From contig NC_051089.1 in assembly GCF_901709675.1 (NCBI RefSeq), positions 3,882,476 to 3,946,475 on the forward strand: a stretch of DNA of 64,000 bases, read 5' to 3'. The notes below the pieces were generated by a model, which saw only the letters and a list, made by a program, of their open reading frames with translations, was not told the origin of the DNA and did not search any database. The stretch comes from Syngnathus acus. Lineage: Eukaryota > Chordata > Actinopteri > Syngnathiformes > Syngnathidae. Shown piece after piece: positions 36,104-49,182 of this stretch. Numbering within the stretch: the first letter of the stretch is position 1; every line of letters starts with the position of its first letter. Made by a program: the position numbers and the translations under genes.

Positions 36104-38560
36104 CAAGAACAATAACTGTCACAATTACGGACAATGTGCATTTCAGTTCATATTTCGAGACGTGTTTTCCAGACAATAACGGAGGTTAGATTCCCATATA
36201 AATTTACGACAAGGCGAACTCGAGTAGCGAATCACAAATCAGCAACGGGACGCTCTACTTCCTTGACACCGATTCACTGCTCTACTTTTCTTTGTAGCCA
36301 GATTTTGGCAGCATCTTTCGGCATTTTTCAGAAAGAAAAACATATTTGGGTGAATTTCGGAACTGCGAATCACTAATGGGTTTAATGTATTCCTCTCTCT
36401 GTGGTTCTGTTTAAGTCCCTCCTCCTGGCCCAGCAACACTGATTGGTCGCCATGCCACTTTGCAATTCCGCAACTGTAATATAAGAAAGTGACTTTAAAG
36501 TAACATTATACTGTATGTAGTAATATATATGGCATTTTTGTGTAACATTATGGACGCATGGCTCACAAACCAAGCCAGAGTGTCAGAATGTAATGTACAG
36601 GACATCAAATTGAAGTCAAGCAGCTAATGATGGTGTGAAGATCAATTTCTTACAAATGTCCTTTTTGTGGTTTTGAGTCCCGCTGCTATCCTGTGACTCG
36701 GAATGAAATACATATGAGCTTATACTGTTTAGATTTTATAATCCAATATAATGTGGATGTAAGGACACTGAAGCTATATTTGTATCCTAAAATGTGATTT
36801 TGTGTTTTTATCAAGTATTTTGTAAAGTAAATTTATGTGCCTAATATATCATGCGTGTGTGAGTGTGTGCGTGAGTGAATTTGATTTGCCAGGATACCAA
36901 AAAATGTCTTTTTTTGGAAGACAACAGTAAGCTAGACAATTTTGCATCACTATCATTCTGAAGATGTGATGGCCGACATAATAAAAATGTGCTCAACTCA
37001 ACTTTGCTTCATTTAAAATACATATTTTAAAAACAGCACAGATATAGCAACTAACTCTAAAAACTGGGGAAAAAAACAAAACAATTTTGTCATTTTGTTT
37101 GTCATTTTATATCTGGCTGGTTGCCATTCATATAATTCACACAACATGCTGAAATAACAACTAAGACTGAACAGAAAGGATGGAACCAAATATAAACAAC
37201 CTGATGAGACAAGAAACACCTGAATAAGACACAAGTGGCTGAGCGAGCTGATTGGACAATAAAATTGGCGGGGCTAACGAGAAAAAGGTAGGAACAATGA
37301 TCTAATGAGGCAAACAAAGAAAACGAACACAAGGAAAACATAATACTGACAAAATGGACAAGTAAAACAAACCGAGAACTTGACAGCTACTGTATTTCAA
37401 TGTTGGTTAGTAAAAAAAAAAATGTTTGAGAACTATTATAGATATTTTGTATATTTTTGACCAGACCAACAGTGTATAATAGATGGATGGACTTCTATGC
37501 ATTCAAAAAACACAGCAAATTTGTTTACCTTGACTCAAACCTTTTGATAAACAAAGTCAGAGACAATTTTCTGGAAACATCCGTTATAATCCCAAGCACG
37601 TTTAACATGTTCCTTTCCTGCAACGTGCGTTGATTAATATTGTGTCTTGTGGAAACGAGGAGGCCGGGAAGGCCGAGCGGTGTTGTGTCTATTCACGGCA
37701 TGCTGAGGTTATCCGGGATGTGAACGGGAACATCGCATGAAGCAAAAAGGACAATATTGGGGGTCAGCTGCAGACCAGTTCCTGAAATGGCGTTCAGGTG
37801 AGAAAGTCAGAAAATGTTGCTAACAGGGGAAGAGAAATTGTCTGTTGCTATTAGAAACCGTAATTAACTGTAAAAGTGTGTTTTAAGTAACATGATCAAA
37901 TTCAATATGTGTACTTAAATATATTTTAAGGCAAAATGTTTGAAGAAAATTTATAGAGCGTCTTCTTAATCGTTTCCTGTCAGACAAGTGGACAAATCAA
38001 AGTCCCTTGATTTATTTTTTTGCTGACTCATCATGAAAGTGAATTTCCTATTTTGATACACTTCGTGACAGTGATTTATTTTTGGATTTGATGAACATAA
38101 CGGAAGGAAATGTGACACGTCGTCATTGCGCAACTCGTATTTTTTTTCTCATAGTCAGAAAGAATGACGAGCCAGAAATGTAGCAATGACTTGCAGATTT
38201 CGATGGAGACGCACGTAAAATCGAGCTGATAGAATGTCTGTAAATTTAATGATGACTTTTCCATGGCATGCAAAAGGATATGACTAATGAAGAGCAGGAC
38301 AAAGTGAATGGAAACCAGCCAGGGTGAAACAATGTCAAGCGGGCAATGCGACGCTGATAAATTCTTACCAGTTAGCTGGCTATTGTTCTTTGTGTTTTTA
38401 AAAACAACAATTTGATATCACCACAAAACATTATCTGACATGCACAAAGGAATGTTTGTTTTTACTTGATTTTAAGAAAAAAAAAAAGCTTCTGATGGTC
38501 GAGTCTTGCGTAATGCCTGGAAGCTGTAGCTGGAATATAATGTTAAAAGAAATCAATGTT

Positions 38561-38780
38561 GTTTTCACTCCCCAAAAATCTGCCAGTGTTTGGTGTAGAT
38601 AAAAACAATGACCTTTTTTTTTTTGTTCAAAATTTAAAATATATCATTTTAAATAAAAATATATATTTATAGAAAAAAAATCCATGCTGTTTTCACTTCC
38701 CAAAAATCTGCCAGTATTTGGTGTAGATAAAAACAATGACCTTTTTTTTTTTCAAAATTGAAAATATATCATTTTTAAAA
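38561..38780. repeat. Tandem duplication, unit about 128 bp
   Basis: The block gttttcactccccaaaaatc at 38561 recurs at 38689 with a few changes, followed in both copies by gtgtagataaaaacaatgac and a poly-T run. The second copy runs into the AT microsatellite. Confidence 0.8.
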
Positions 38781-38788
38781 AATATATA

Positions 38789-38792
<4 letters not shown>

Positions 38793-38854
<62 letters not shown>
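38793..38854. repeat. (AT)n microsatellite
   Basis: About 62 bases of uninterrupted TA dinucleotides. Confidence 0.95.
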
Positions 38855-38856
<2 letters not shown>

Positions 38857-41800
38857 TATATTTAGCTCGGCATTCCGCAATTAGCAGAGGTCAGCGTTAT
38901 CCAGGGGTCGGCAGGAAGCTCGTGTGCACAACTCATCAGTTAAACTCACTTTCACACACAATGGAGGAGTTGCCTGTGGATATTTTTAAAAAGACATATA
39001 CAAGGATGAACTTTATACACCATTGTGGGGTTAAATGGTTTGGACTTATCGTAAGAGATTCTTCATGATCATCATGTTAAACCGAACCAACGGCAAATAT
39101 GACCAGAGAGAGAGCCAAGGTTTTGGTGTCTGATTTGTCCGAGAACATTGTTGTTGGAGTTTTCAACCACTTGAATAATGTGTCAAAAATGAGTATATAT
39201 TGGTAAAATTCTTGAACTTTCATCGTCCAAGTCCTGCGGCGCTTACTCGCCCCCCCCCCCACCACCACCACTGGATTCCCATAGCGTGCTAGCGGCTCGT
39301 CGCAAAGTTCCTCTTTACAATATGTGTGTGACTAAGATCAATAAACATTCCTCCCTCCCTCTGGCTTGTCAGCTAGTTAAGAGAAGTCCAATGCCTTTCA
39401 TGCCTGCGTTGTCGTCCTCCCCCAATCTGCTGTGTACAGGAAACACCGCACCCCCACCCCAACCCACCCCTCGCACCCTGACCGGACAGGAAGCGGTGTT
39501 GTCCCAGAGTGCTTGGAAAAGGCCAGAGCGATATCAATTGTGGAAGTTTATCTTGGGGAGTTTTTATTTTAATCTGCCGCTCTCAGGCGTGTGGCTGGGT
39601 AACGGTGGGCCAACGTGCCTCGGGGCCCGGGTGGGGCCGCCCGCCTTTACACGCGATGCCATACCATCCTGAGAAACCCCCTCCCTCGGCTTTCCTCCTA
39701 AGCGACAAACAAGGGAAAGCAGGGTGGGCCCTTCAGGAATGTTGCTGTGATATCTTTCATTGATCTGTGTGGGGGAGAACGACGGGAGCTCTCCGGACTT
39801 TAAGTGGGAATGATGTTCCAGTGAGATTCCCTGAGAGCTAAACAACATTCAGGTGCACTTTGTCCATGCTTCCCTGAATCGGGATCTTATAACAGGACAA
39901 ATATTGGGTCGCCTCCATTTTGAACCCACACCTACGTTTTAAATCACTTACCTTGAGAGGGCCTGCTAGCTCCGCCTCTCAAATTGTATTTGTCCCGATG
40001 CCCACTGTACTGGGTCTGTTACTTTCGAATATTTTTACAATTGATTATTCCATCGAATAATTGGATACAATAATTTACATTAAAATATTAATCGATTGTA
40101 AATGACTAAACTGGTCTCCTGTATTACTCTTTGTTGGTTATTGAGTGATTTCAAAAAACAAATAAGCGACAATTTAGTTTTGTCTAAATTGAAGCTGCCA
40201 ATTTCTTGACGTGTTTGACTTGGCCTGCCGCCTGCTTCCTTTTGAATGCGACGATGCATGGCGTGACAAAACGTATCCGCGCCAATGATGATGTTGATAT
40301 TTGCGCGAGTAATGTCGCTAGCCGCTCTGTTCGCAAGTTAGCGAACCCTACGCTCATCTGTGTTTGCAGAACAGTTACTTTTAGAAGAATGACTGGTTCC
40401 CTAAAAAGACAAAAACTCCCGTCTGTTACTCCTGTTGTGGTTTTGGGTTAGTTGGACACTTTTTTTTTTTCTTTTCTCACCTTGCGTGACAGTCTGTAGT
40501 ATCTTGGCTGTCACAATGATAAGTAGCGTGCGACTTTACCTAGCGTGAGAGCTAAGGGCTGAAGGCCAGGTTTTTCCAGTTTTTCTTTTTTTTTCCCCTC
40601 ACTTCCTTTCACTTTGTTTGCATGCTGACTTTTATGTAAATTTGACCAAGTAGGAAGTTAGTCACAAGCTAATTTTCTATTGTTTCTCAATATTTCCCAC
40701 AGAAATAATAAAACGTGATAATGTGATGTCAACGTTATATATTATGATATTTTGTAATGGCTACAGTCCAATTTAATTTACTCAGGGAATAATTTTTTGA
40801 ACAAAATGGTTTCCACTATCCGTGTAATGTAACTCCACGACAACAACACAACATTTAACACTTGTTTGACTTTTGACTCTCTGTCAAGGAACCTGCGTGC
40901 CTTTCATAACTGAACACAAACATACGTGATAAGTGTGCGGCACGCCATTGCAGGTCCAAGGTTTGCATGATGCATGTCAATGTGAGGAAGGTGACGGGTT
41001 AAGAAGCAAGGCGACGGATTGCGTAACTCCGCCATTATTTAGACTGCCAACGCTTCAAACGATTCACTACAAAACACATCAAAACAATATTGAACAACAA
41101 AAACAACAGATTTGGATTTCCACACCAACACTCGGACATCTTCTTGACATCGGCTCAAATCGCGACACCGCTTGTGAAAGTCCAATTTGGCCTACATCCA
41201 ACAATGAGCCGTCATCCCTCGTCATGCTCGAGGGATCGCTTCCAAGCGCAAGTTTATTTTAGCACCACCGCATACTCACCACTAAAAGACAACTAAGACA
41301 TTGTTACGGCTCTGATGCAACATGTTGATTGTCCAATTGGTATTTCATATCCCGACGTTGACATCATCCAATTATCCAGTGGTGGGATGCCAATTAAATT
41401 TTGGGATGTTGCATACGTATACATATATATATGCATATATATACTGAACGCATAAAAAGGTGGAAGAAAAGTATTTTTTGTCATAGAAGACGTTCAACAT
41501 GACGAATTATCCAATTCCAGGTGTAAAATGGCAAAAATGACAGCACTGTTTTTTTTCACGTTAGCGTGTAAACAAAAGTGGTGTCGTGTGAACAGCCTCT
41601 CAGAGGCTCACCTGTCAGAATACTTGAGCAGCAATTAGCGCACACCATCGCGACTCCCGCTTCCTGCTGGCCCGACACACCACGCAAGCGTTTGCATGAC
41701 AAGAGCCACTTGACGCTTCCTGTCGCGCCCTCGGTCGTATTTACAGGGCAAAACAATAGTGGCAGGGAACAGGGTCAAGATGAGGGGGTCACGTGTGCTC

Positions 41801-42114
41801 GTGTAATTGTCTTGTGCGTGTTTGCGTGATGATCGCCAGCGTGATGAAGCGTGATAGTGTGCACACACAACTGGCAAGGCCATCAGGTTCTTGGCGAGCG
41901 AGCCGAGAGGTCCACGGGGGGCCATTATGTACTTAACAGGCTCCCGGCAGCTTTAGTTATCAAAGACATCCTGAGCCGGGCAGTTCCCTGCAGCTTGACT
42001 TTCATTACCCTGCTAATGTGCCACTAGCTTGGCAGCACGAGGGATTAGCAAGGGGTCCCTTTAAAAGGTCGCCACTTTGCACAGAAACAAAATGGTGTCA
42101 TTCAGAAAAGACAG

Positions 42115-42281
42115 GGTCGGTCGGTCGGTCGGTCGGTCGGTGGGTGAGTGAGTGAGTGAGTGAGTGAGTGAGTGAGTGAGTGAGTGAGTGAGTGAGTGAG
42201 TGAGTGAGTGAGTGAGTGAGTGAGTGAGTGAGTGAGTGAGTGAGTGAGTGAGTGAGTGAGTGAGTGAGTGAGTGAGTGAGT
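42115..42281. repeat. Compound tetranucleotide array (GTCG)n-(GAGT)n
   Basis: About six GTCG units (42115-42141) switch through a gggt step to about 34 uninterrupted GAGT units (42144-42280). The purity of the second block suggests recent expansion. Open frames reading LTHSLTHS are artefacts. Confidence 0.95.
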
Positions 42282-44400
42282 TCGCTCATTTGTCCGTCTG
42301 TCCGTTCGTTGGCTACCTCGTTAGCTAGCTCGTTAGATCATTTGTTGGTTAGTTTCTTTTTGGTTGGTTATTCAGTATGTCAATTGGTCAGGCGGTTAGT
42401 TGGATGATTAGCAGAAACACACAAAAGCAATGTCATTTTAAAACCTTAATAAAGTTATGCTTTCATTGTCCCTAGTTGGGTAATTCTTCCATTTGTTTAA
42501 ATTTGGCTTTTTTAGTTGTCTGTCCTGCTATCTATAGAACTGCGCTCGAACGTGTGCCATTTTAGTTGTCTTTGTAAAGTATCTCAATAAAAAAACTAAA
42601 TTGGGGTCAATGTCATGAAATAAATCTCTCGGGAGCCTTAGCTGCTCTGCTGATTGAACCTTTGGTGCCTCGTCGCGGGGTCAAATGCTGTGGTCAAGGA
42701 TACTTGAGGACAACAAGGGGGAGGCATTTTGAACCCTCATTGTTTGGGCAGCTGGAGTGTGGGATAAACTGTAAGTCATTCATGAACCCGCTTGAGCGGT
42801 TAACGTCTTGGCATTAGCATCAAGCCTTATTTGGCTCTTTGCGTACGTACAAGCAAAATAATATTCGGATACCCCAGGTTGCCGCCGTTCTCGGAAATCT
42901 CCCCATTGCGTGACTCCTCAAGCTCCACAAACTTGCACGGACACTTGGAAGACCACAATGACCATTCCATCAATTTTCCTGAGTGCATCCAAGGTGAATT
43001 AGCTTGACGATACACTGGACCCTTCATTTTGTCTAAGCGCCTCAAAGTCTTAACTTGGTCTTGACTCCACAAATTCCTGTTTTGACTCGGTTAAAGCAAG
43101 TTTTTCCCACATTTATTGAAGCGTATTGCATTCCTAAGATCTGATGGTACCCCAACCCACAAAAATTCCACAGGAAGCGTGATGATATGATTTGATAATG
43201 TATTCTATATTGTGTGAATAATAAATGGTAATTTTCAAAATGTCAAAGTCTTGGTTTTGCCTTTTCAAAGACTGAGCTTTAACTTGGTTTCCTCAAAGCT
43301 TCAACGTTGGCAGATGTTCATCGGCTTGTCTTTTTTTTGTTTTGGTAGCATGCTAACCTAGCGTATGTATGTTTTGATTGAAAAAGCATCCGGGGTGCGG
43401 GTAATTGGGGGTGCCTTGGGAAGAGGTTATTCCCATTTGGGAGTGGGTGTCTCAGGTGGGCCTGCCTTGTGTTTGTTATGTTTTGTTGGGGCTACTGATC
43501 TTGCCTTTTGTCGAGCAGATAGAACATATCCTCTAGGATGGGAAGAAATTACCTCATGAGGAGGACGGGGGATTTTTTCCAATGGGAATCGGTTCCTTGT
43601 CTTACAAGTATGGACCTGAGAAACTGTGTGGGTGTCTACCTGTTTCTTATCTTAGAGGTTAGGTTTCTGGGTTATTTTCTCTGCAAGGTGTGATATGACG
43701 TCTTTAATCTAAGTTACGCGTTCACTCTCGTGGCAGGGAAATTTATCTGGAAGTTTTATCAGCATCTTTGAAAACAAGGGTGGCTCTTCTTTAATTTGGA
43801 TACGCTCATATGAACTATGTGATCATCCTGTGTCAATTAAGTGAACATTGTCACAGGTAGACTACATCAACAAATACTGACAAAAAAGTGGATTAGTGTA
43901 TTAAAATCACAAATGCTGCAGACTTGAACCACTGCGCTCGTGCAAGAACCACCAACATAGAGAAATGCTGCCCTCTAGCGGATAAACAATTGTCATTGAC
44001 TGCAAATAAATGTTTTTGAGTCCCTGAAAATTGCTGCACTGTATATAAAATTACTGTAATTCTTAAATGTCATATTTATGTTAAACCTCTTTAATGAGAA
44101 GTTTACCACCTTGATCGATGCATTAAAAAGCGAGAACTGGGTCCATTTGTGGCCTTCAGCATCCTTAAAAAAAACTTTTGACACGGCCTGCAACCGCATT
44201 TGGTGCAAAAACTTTATAAATCATATTTAAATTTGACTTGTAAAGTTTTTGCTTTGAATGGCAAAAGGTTATGTTAATATTTTGTCAACTGTGGGCTTGT
44301 GAAAAGTTTTTCATTTCTGGAATGACCCGTATCCCTGCAAATGAGGTTTATTTTCTGTAGAGATAAGAGAATCACTTACAAAGTTGGTATTAGTAACAAG

Positions 44401-44762
44401 TCGACCATCGGTTGATTATCGCCTGTTGTGTTGGCCGCCATTTTGGCCGCTGGGTTGTGCTCGCCGACCATGAAGCTCAGCCAGCTGCTAATCGCTCGGC
44501 TGCGCATGCGCGGAGACCATTTCCTCTCGGGAAGCAGAAGGCCCCTCTCTCTTGTTGCCTTGCCACACATACACACTCATTTATACAAATAAACACACAT
44601 GATCGACAGGGCGCAAAGTAACGTCAAGTCCACGCAGCGTTTTTGGGATTGTCGACAATTCAAGCCGCAGCAGCCGATCCTGGATGCTCCCCGCCGCAGT
44701 CACCCCCATGGACCACCGTCGCTAGTTTGTCGCAGCCCGCTTGGTCGACGCTTTTTCTCGGG
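44401..44762 (+). promoter_or_regulatory. csk: csk promoter and non-coding exon 1
   Basis: A GC- and CpG-rich island in AT-rich DNA. It contains a YY1-type motif GCCGCCATTTTGG (44434-44446) and no TATA box. The downstream part ends in CTCGG followed by donor GTGAGT at 44763. CSK genes have an untranslated first exon, and this is the most convincing one upstream of the coding exons. The start site is not determinable. Confidence 0.6.
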
Positions 44763-46504
44763 GTGAGTTAGCCTTTTTTTTAGCCTCTCTGTCTCTGCGG
44801 GTCACTGTTTTCCTCTCGTTGTGGTTGATTTCACTCGGCGCTTAACGGGACGAGAGAAGCCATTGTTTGTATAAAGATCGTAATGCAATGTTTTTTTAAT
44901 TTTTATTATTAGACTCATTGCTAACGCGCAACCAGCGCCAAACACGTTACCGTTAGCCGCTAGCTCACCACAAAATGTAATTGCATTAGCGGAGACACGC
45001 ACCCATACACACGCCCTCCCGCTTTTTCTGTCTTTCTGTCTTCATTTTCTGAAAGTAAAACATTTAAACGAAGCCATTCTTGCGTTGGCATCTGCTAACA
45101 ACGCCCACCGCTAGTTTTGAACCAGCAAAGATGCGCCCCTGATTCCATTATCGGACGCTTCGCTTGCGGAAAGCTTTTTGTGGTCAAGCTCTAAGGTGCG
45201 TTTGACAGGCTATTTGTTGCATTTATTTGAATAGATGATCATAGTTTGGGCAGAAACTGGCGGGTAGATATATAATTTTTTTGCGGAAGACATTGTGCGT
45301 AATGCAATAATTGGCTGTTACAGTACATACAATTATACACACAGCCGCTGTTTATTTTTAAACCCGCAGCCTTGTGTTTTTGCAGCTAAGGGAGCAAGAG
45401 GGCATCCTACCCACCTTGTTTCATCGCCCCAAAGAAACAGTTCCCTATTTCAAAACATGTACAAATGATTTGATTATTAGTTTTATCCCTAACATGCCAT
45501 TTCCCGTATTGATCACATTCGATACTGTTGAATGTTTCAAGAACTCGACTGCAGACATTTTGGGCCTTTTTTTTTTTTTTTTTTCCCCAGTCGCTTCCTG
45601 TCCTGCCTGCTCTTTCAAGTCATGATACGCACATACCTTTGCAAGCCAGGGCACGACCACCAAGGGCTTCAGCAGCCTTCTTAGCTACAACCATAAGCAA
45701 GGAGGGGCCAATGTGCTTGCTCAGCTCAATGTTTTTTTTTTTTACTCTTGAGTCACACAGTGTGTTAAAAAAAAAAATCAACATTACATGCGACTTAGCA
45801 GCTAATGAAGCGGTTTACATCTTTATTTGGTGCTCAAATGGATGATCAAATGGCCCTTGGATTACAAAAAGACTGACCCACAGTTTCTTCGGACCAGAAT
45901 TACAGTATGTGAGGGAGCATCACTTTAGCTGGGTCGTCACATTTGTCGAGACATTTTGTTTGTTCCATCTGTCAAGTCTCACACTTGAATTCTTCGCTCT
46001 GCTTCCAACGTGATTGACGCGCGGCGAGTGCGGCGTTCAAAAAGCCTCGGCAGAAGACATCTGAAGGAGAAATGTGTATGCCTGCGAGGTCATCTTTATT
46101 AATGTTTGTTTGGCAGCTTGGAGTCGAGCTTTGTTTCCGACTCCGCTGCGCCGCGCGGGTCTCATTTGCATGCGAAGTGGAGGCTTCTCGCAAACAAGGC
46201 GCATCCGCTCGCTGTCCATCAACGCTCGCGTTGCCCGGTCGGCTTAAGAACGGCAGCAGGCGTGCAAAACGGGATCGGAGATTGGCGGACGGATAACCAA
46301 ACCGTTTAATGTGCACGCTGGACTAAAAGTCGGCGATGTCACTTTGGAAAGATATGCTGCGTCGATGTTTTCAAGCACCGGTTTTATATCGCAGTTAGAC
46401 CAAAAAAATGCAAACAGAAGCGAAACAGTTCGGCCGTCACGCGAAATCACGAGTTAGTCTCGTTGGCTGTCAATTTGTTGGGGCTATTCAGCAGCTGATA
46501 CACA

Positions 46505-46640
46505 CATACCTTCTCATAATGGACAAGAATGCCAGGCGCTGGCTTCCCAGTCATGCCCACTTGAATTCACCCCAGAATTGTTCTATCGCGTTGAGGTCAG
46601 GACTTTTTGGAGGCCAGTCATGTTTATCCACATGAATCAC
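46505..46640 (-). pseudogene. Tc1/mariner transposase remnant
   Basis: The minus strand encodes HVDKHDWPPKSPDLNAIEQF and then WGEFKW before a stop. This is the well-known Tc1-family block ending in the DDE domain (W-P-x-S-P-D-L-N-x-I-E). Only this short C-terminal part survives, with an in-frame stop after it, and no terminal repeats were seen. It is inactive. Confidence 0.82.
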
Positions 46641-47236
46641 TCATATCTTTTTCTGGCTTGCTAACGTCATGAACTTTTTTTTGTTTTTAGTCAGGAGTGA
46701 AATATCAACCCACTCTAGTTGACAGCGACTGTCATACCTAATTAAAGGGCCATAAAAAAATGATGCAGTGATATGGGTTTTGACCATCTGAGATGTCCTG
46801 GTGCTCCTCAGTGCTGCGCTGGCATTGCGACCCACAGCAGAGGATGAATCCCTGCTCTGCTGGTGATTAAAGGCATCAGAAGCAGACGCGGGAGGCAACG
46901 TGAACTCGTTCTTTATGTTGAGGTCAGCGGACTTCAGCTGGGCTTCAAACGGGCCCGCCGAGGATCCATTACCCCCCTGCTGAGCACCTAAGCCGGACTG
47001 GGCTCTGCTCCCACATGGCTTTCGGGGGAGAATCTTCAAAGACGATGTAACCGGAGTCTTGTCCGTGGCTTGATTAGATGACGCTACTCGAAACCAAAAT
47101 GGGAATAAAAGTGAATCATCTCGCCGATTCAGTTCCTTCACGATGTCGCGCTCTCTGTTGATCAGACGTAGCGCCAAGCCCTCTTCACAAGACCCTCATC
47201 GCCATCGGCCTCGTAGAATGGTGGCATTGTGGCCGC
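46641..47236 (-). pseudogene. Unidentified antisense open frame, possible retrocopy
   Basis: An unbroken minus-strand frame of 178 codons runs from 47177 to 46641 and includes INRERDIVKELNRRDDSL and SADLNIKNEFTLPPASASDA, a mixed composition unlike simple-repeat artefacts. Just upstream, in another frame, AAGATGGCGGC (minus strand, ending near 47230) supplies a start reading MAATMPPFYEADGDEG, so a single frameshift near 47180 would join the two. I do not recognise the protein. No intron, promoter or poly-A tail is evident. It could be a decayed retrocopy of a cellular gene, a real exon of an antisense gene, or chance. The last third adjoins the Tc1 remnant and may be unrelated. Confidence 0.35.
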
Positions 47237-48949
47237 CATCTTGGTTGCAAACTCTCCATCTGTGCCAGCGTCTGGTCACCCCCCACACACACACACTTGA
47301 AGCCTACGAGGGCTTCTTCTCCCACGCCTGCCGGCGAGCTGACCGACCAACATGTTGAGCAGAGCCCACCGGGCACCCCGGAAAAATACCGACTGGGAAA
47401 TCGTTTCACACGATGCTAAATCCGATTATTTGGATCGCTCCCACAATCACGAGTCGTAAAAAATAATGACTTATCATAAAGCGAGTGGATGTTTTAAGCA
47501 GTCGTCTCCCGGATAATTAGGTTACATTTTCTAAACGTAGCCCGTAAAAAGAAAGTGCCAGCCTCATTATCTTCCTCTCGAGGGGGTTCCACCATTGTCG
47601 AACTTTTTCCCTCTTTCATCTATTGCACATTTAAGGAGCATGGATATTTTTATTTGTTAGCAGCATTAATTAGTCCCGCCCCAAACCACAAAGACCTCCG
47701 CTTGACATGTTGAACGGCGGAATAGATTCACTTCCTGGATGTAAGCGAATATGCCCCCGCAGTCGTTCACTTCCTGTTTTCGAAACGTACGTGAGCAAGG
47801 ATGTGTGGTTGCGTTGTGTGTGTGTGTGTGTGAACCTCCGAGTGGTGAGTGCCCCACGCTGAGCGCTGATGCTTGCCTGCGCACAGAAAATGAATAATTT
47901 AGAGTCCTGGCATAACGCGACGCAAGTTCCATTATTCAGAGCTGGCATCGTATCCGACGATAATACGCAGATGCCAGCCGGCCATCCAAAAAAAAAAAAA
48001 AAACATCTCCATTTTATTCCTTTTTTAACTACGAACACTTCCCGGCAGTTTTAACGGTTCCCATGTGTGTTAAGACATGCGTGGACTGAGTCCGATTTTA
48101 ATCCAACACCGAAGATCTTTTTTTTAGAAACGTGTCAATCATTGGGAATAGAAACCGCAGATAGCGTCAACATCTGCATATGAATGAAGGTTGTCTTGTG
48201 ATCATTCCAAGTCTGACTCGGTGTCCTTCGCAGCAATCATGGAATCTTGTCTTGTGAGCCAAATGTGATTGAAGCATCTCTTTCTCCTCATTTTTTGCCA
48301 ACGTGCCTCCTCCTTCTCATCACGACGTGGGTGTTTCTCCATGGTGTCATTGGTGCTGAATGCGTCTCTTTATTAAACGAGATTTGGGGCTGACATATTG
48401 TGCCCGCACCCGGCTGTGTCTGCTGCTAATGATGTTCTTTGTGTCTCTGCGTGCATGCGCTTTGCCTCCCTCCTCTTCCCCGCGGCCTCAATGGAAGACT
48501 TGTCATGTGTTGCTGGCAAAGGAGATGAGGCAGCACACACACACACACACATTCCCCGTCACCTCCAAGACACTACCCAATGTCCTTTTGACATGGTCGC
48601 CAGAGTAGAATATTTGAGATGCCTGGCAGTGGACACGACATATTGGCACGTGTCGGGCTACAGGTGGCGCTAGTGCACAAATCCGTTGTTAATTGCCGAT
48701 CATCCGTTCCATTTAAACAGCTGTCTTGAAATAGGACTTGAAATTGTTCCTTTCTTGTAATTCAAATCATTTGCCTCCATTGAAATGAATGGAGATGATA
48801 TTAATCCGTTCCAGCCCCCCCCTAAAAAAAATTATACTGAATGTTTTTTCAGAGCAAACAGAGTCTTTCATTGAATTTAACATTTCCATAATGTATGCAC
48901 CGCTAGAAGCGAGTCCAGGCTGCCTCTACCCCGACGTGCATTGAGAGGA

Positions 48950-48968
48950 TATAAATAGCCGGAGCTGT

Positions 48969-49002
<34 letters not shown>

Positions 49003-49182
49003 TGTCCGCACTGAGGCTCTGAAGCTCAAGCTCAAACAATAAGCAATCGCCCAGCATCACTCACCCTTCCTCCCCCTCTGCGGCCCAGCCGTCGCGGGCC
49101 CTTTCCCTTCCCCCCTGTTCGCCCCCTCTTCCTTTCTTTCTTCCACTTCCTGGCTGCCTGCTTTTGTTGTCCGACGCCAGCG
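48950..49182 (+). promoter_or_regulatory. csk: Possible alternative csk promoter and first exon
   Basis: TATAAATA at 48950-48957 in a GC-rich setting is followed, after a (TG)n run (48971-49001), by a C/T-rich GC-rich segment that ends CCAGCG before a strong donor GTGAGT (49183). This is the layout of a TATA promoter with an untranslated first exon that could splice to 52027. It is inferred from signals only. Confidence 0.35.

Larger units (their letters stand above)
36104..44400. other. Intergenic region between cyp1a and csk
   Basis: It may begin with cyp1a 3' UTR (to about 37.0 kb). The rest has no recognisable exon. It contains a dispersed-repeat fragment (about 37020-37390), a 128-bp tandem duplication (38561-38780), an AT microsatellite (38793-38854) and a tetranucleotide array (42115-42281). 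A G/C-richer stretch at 39.2-39.8 kb carries open frames of up to 128 codons that resemble no protein I know. Confidence 0.6.

Noticed and set aside
39286-39848. Open frames of 84-128 codons in a GC-richer patch between cyp1a and csk
   Set aside because: Overlapping frames on both strands with no recognisable domain; likely chance in GC-rich sequence.
42098-42289. Open frame encoding LTHSLTHS repeats
   Set aside because: Translation of the GAGT microsatellite.
45560-45790. Poly-T and poly-A runs in csk intron 1 considered as a retrotransposon tail
   Set aside because: No element body or target duplication could be identified next to them; short homopolymer runs are frequent throughout this window.
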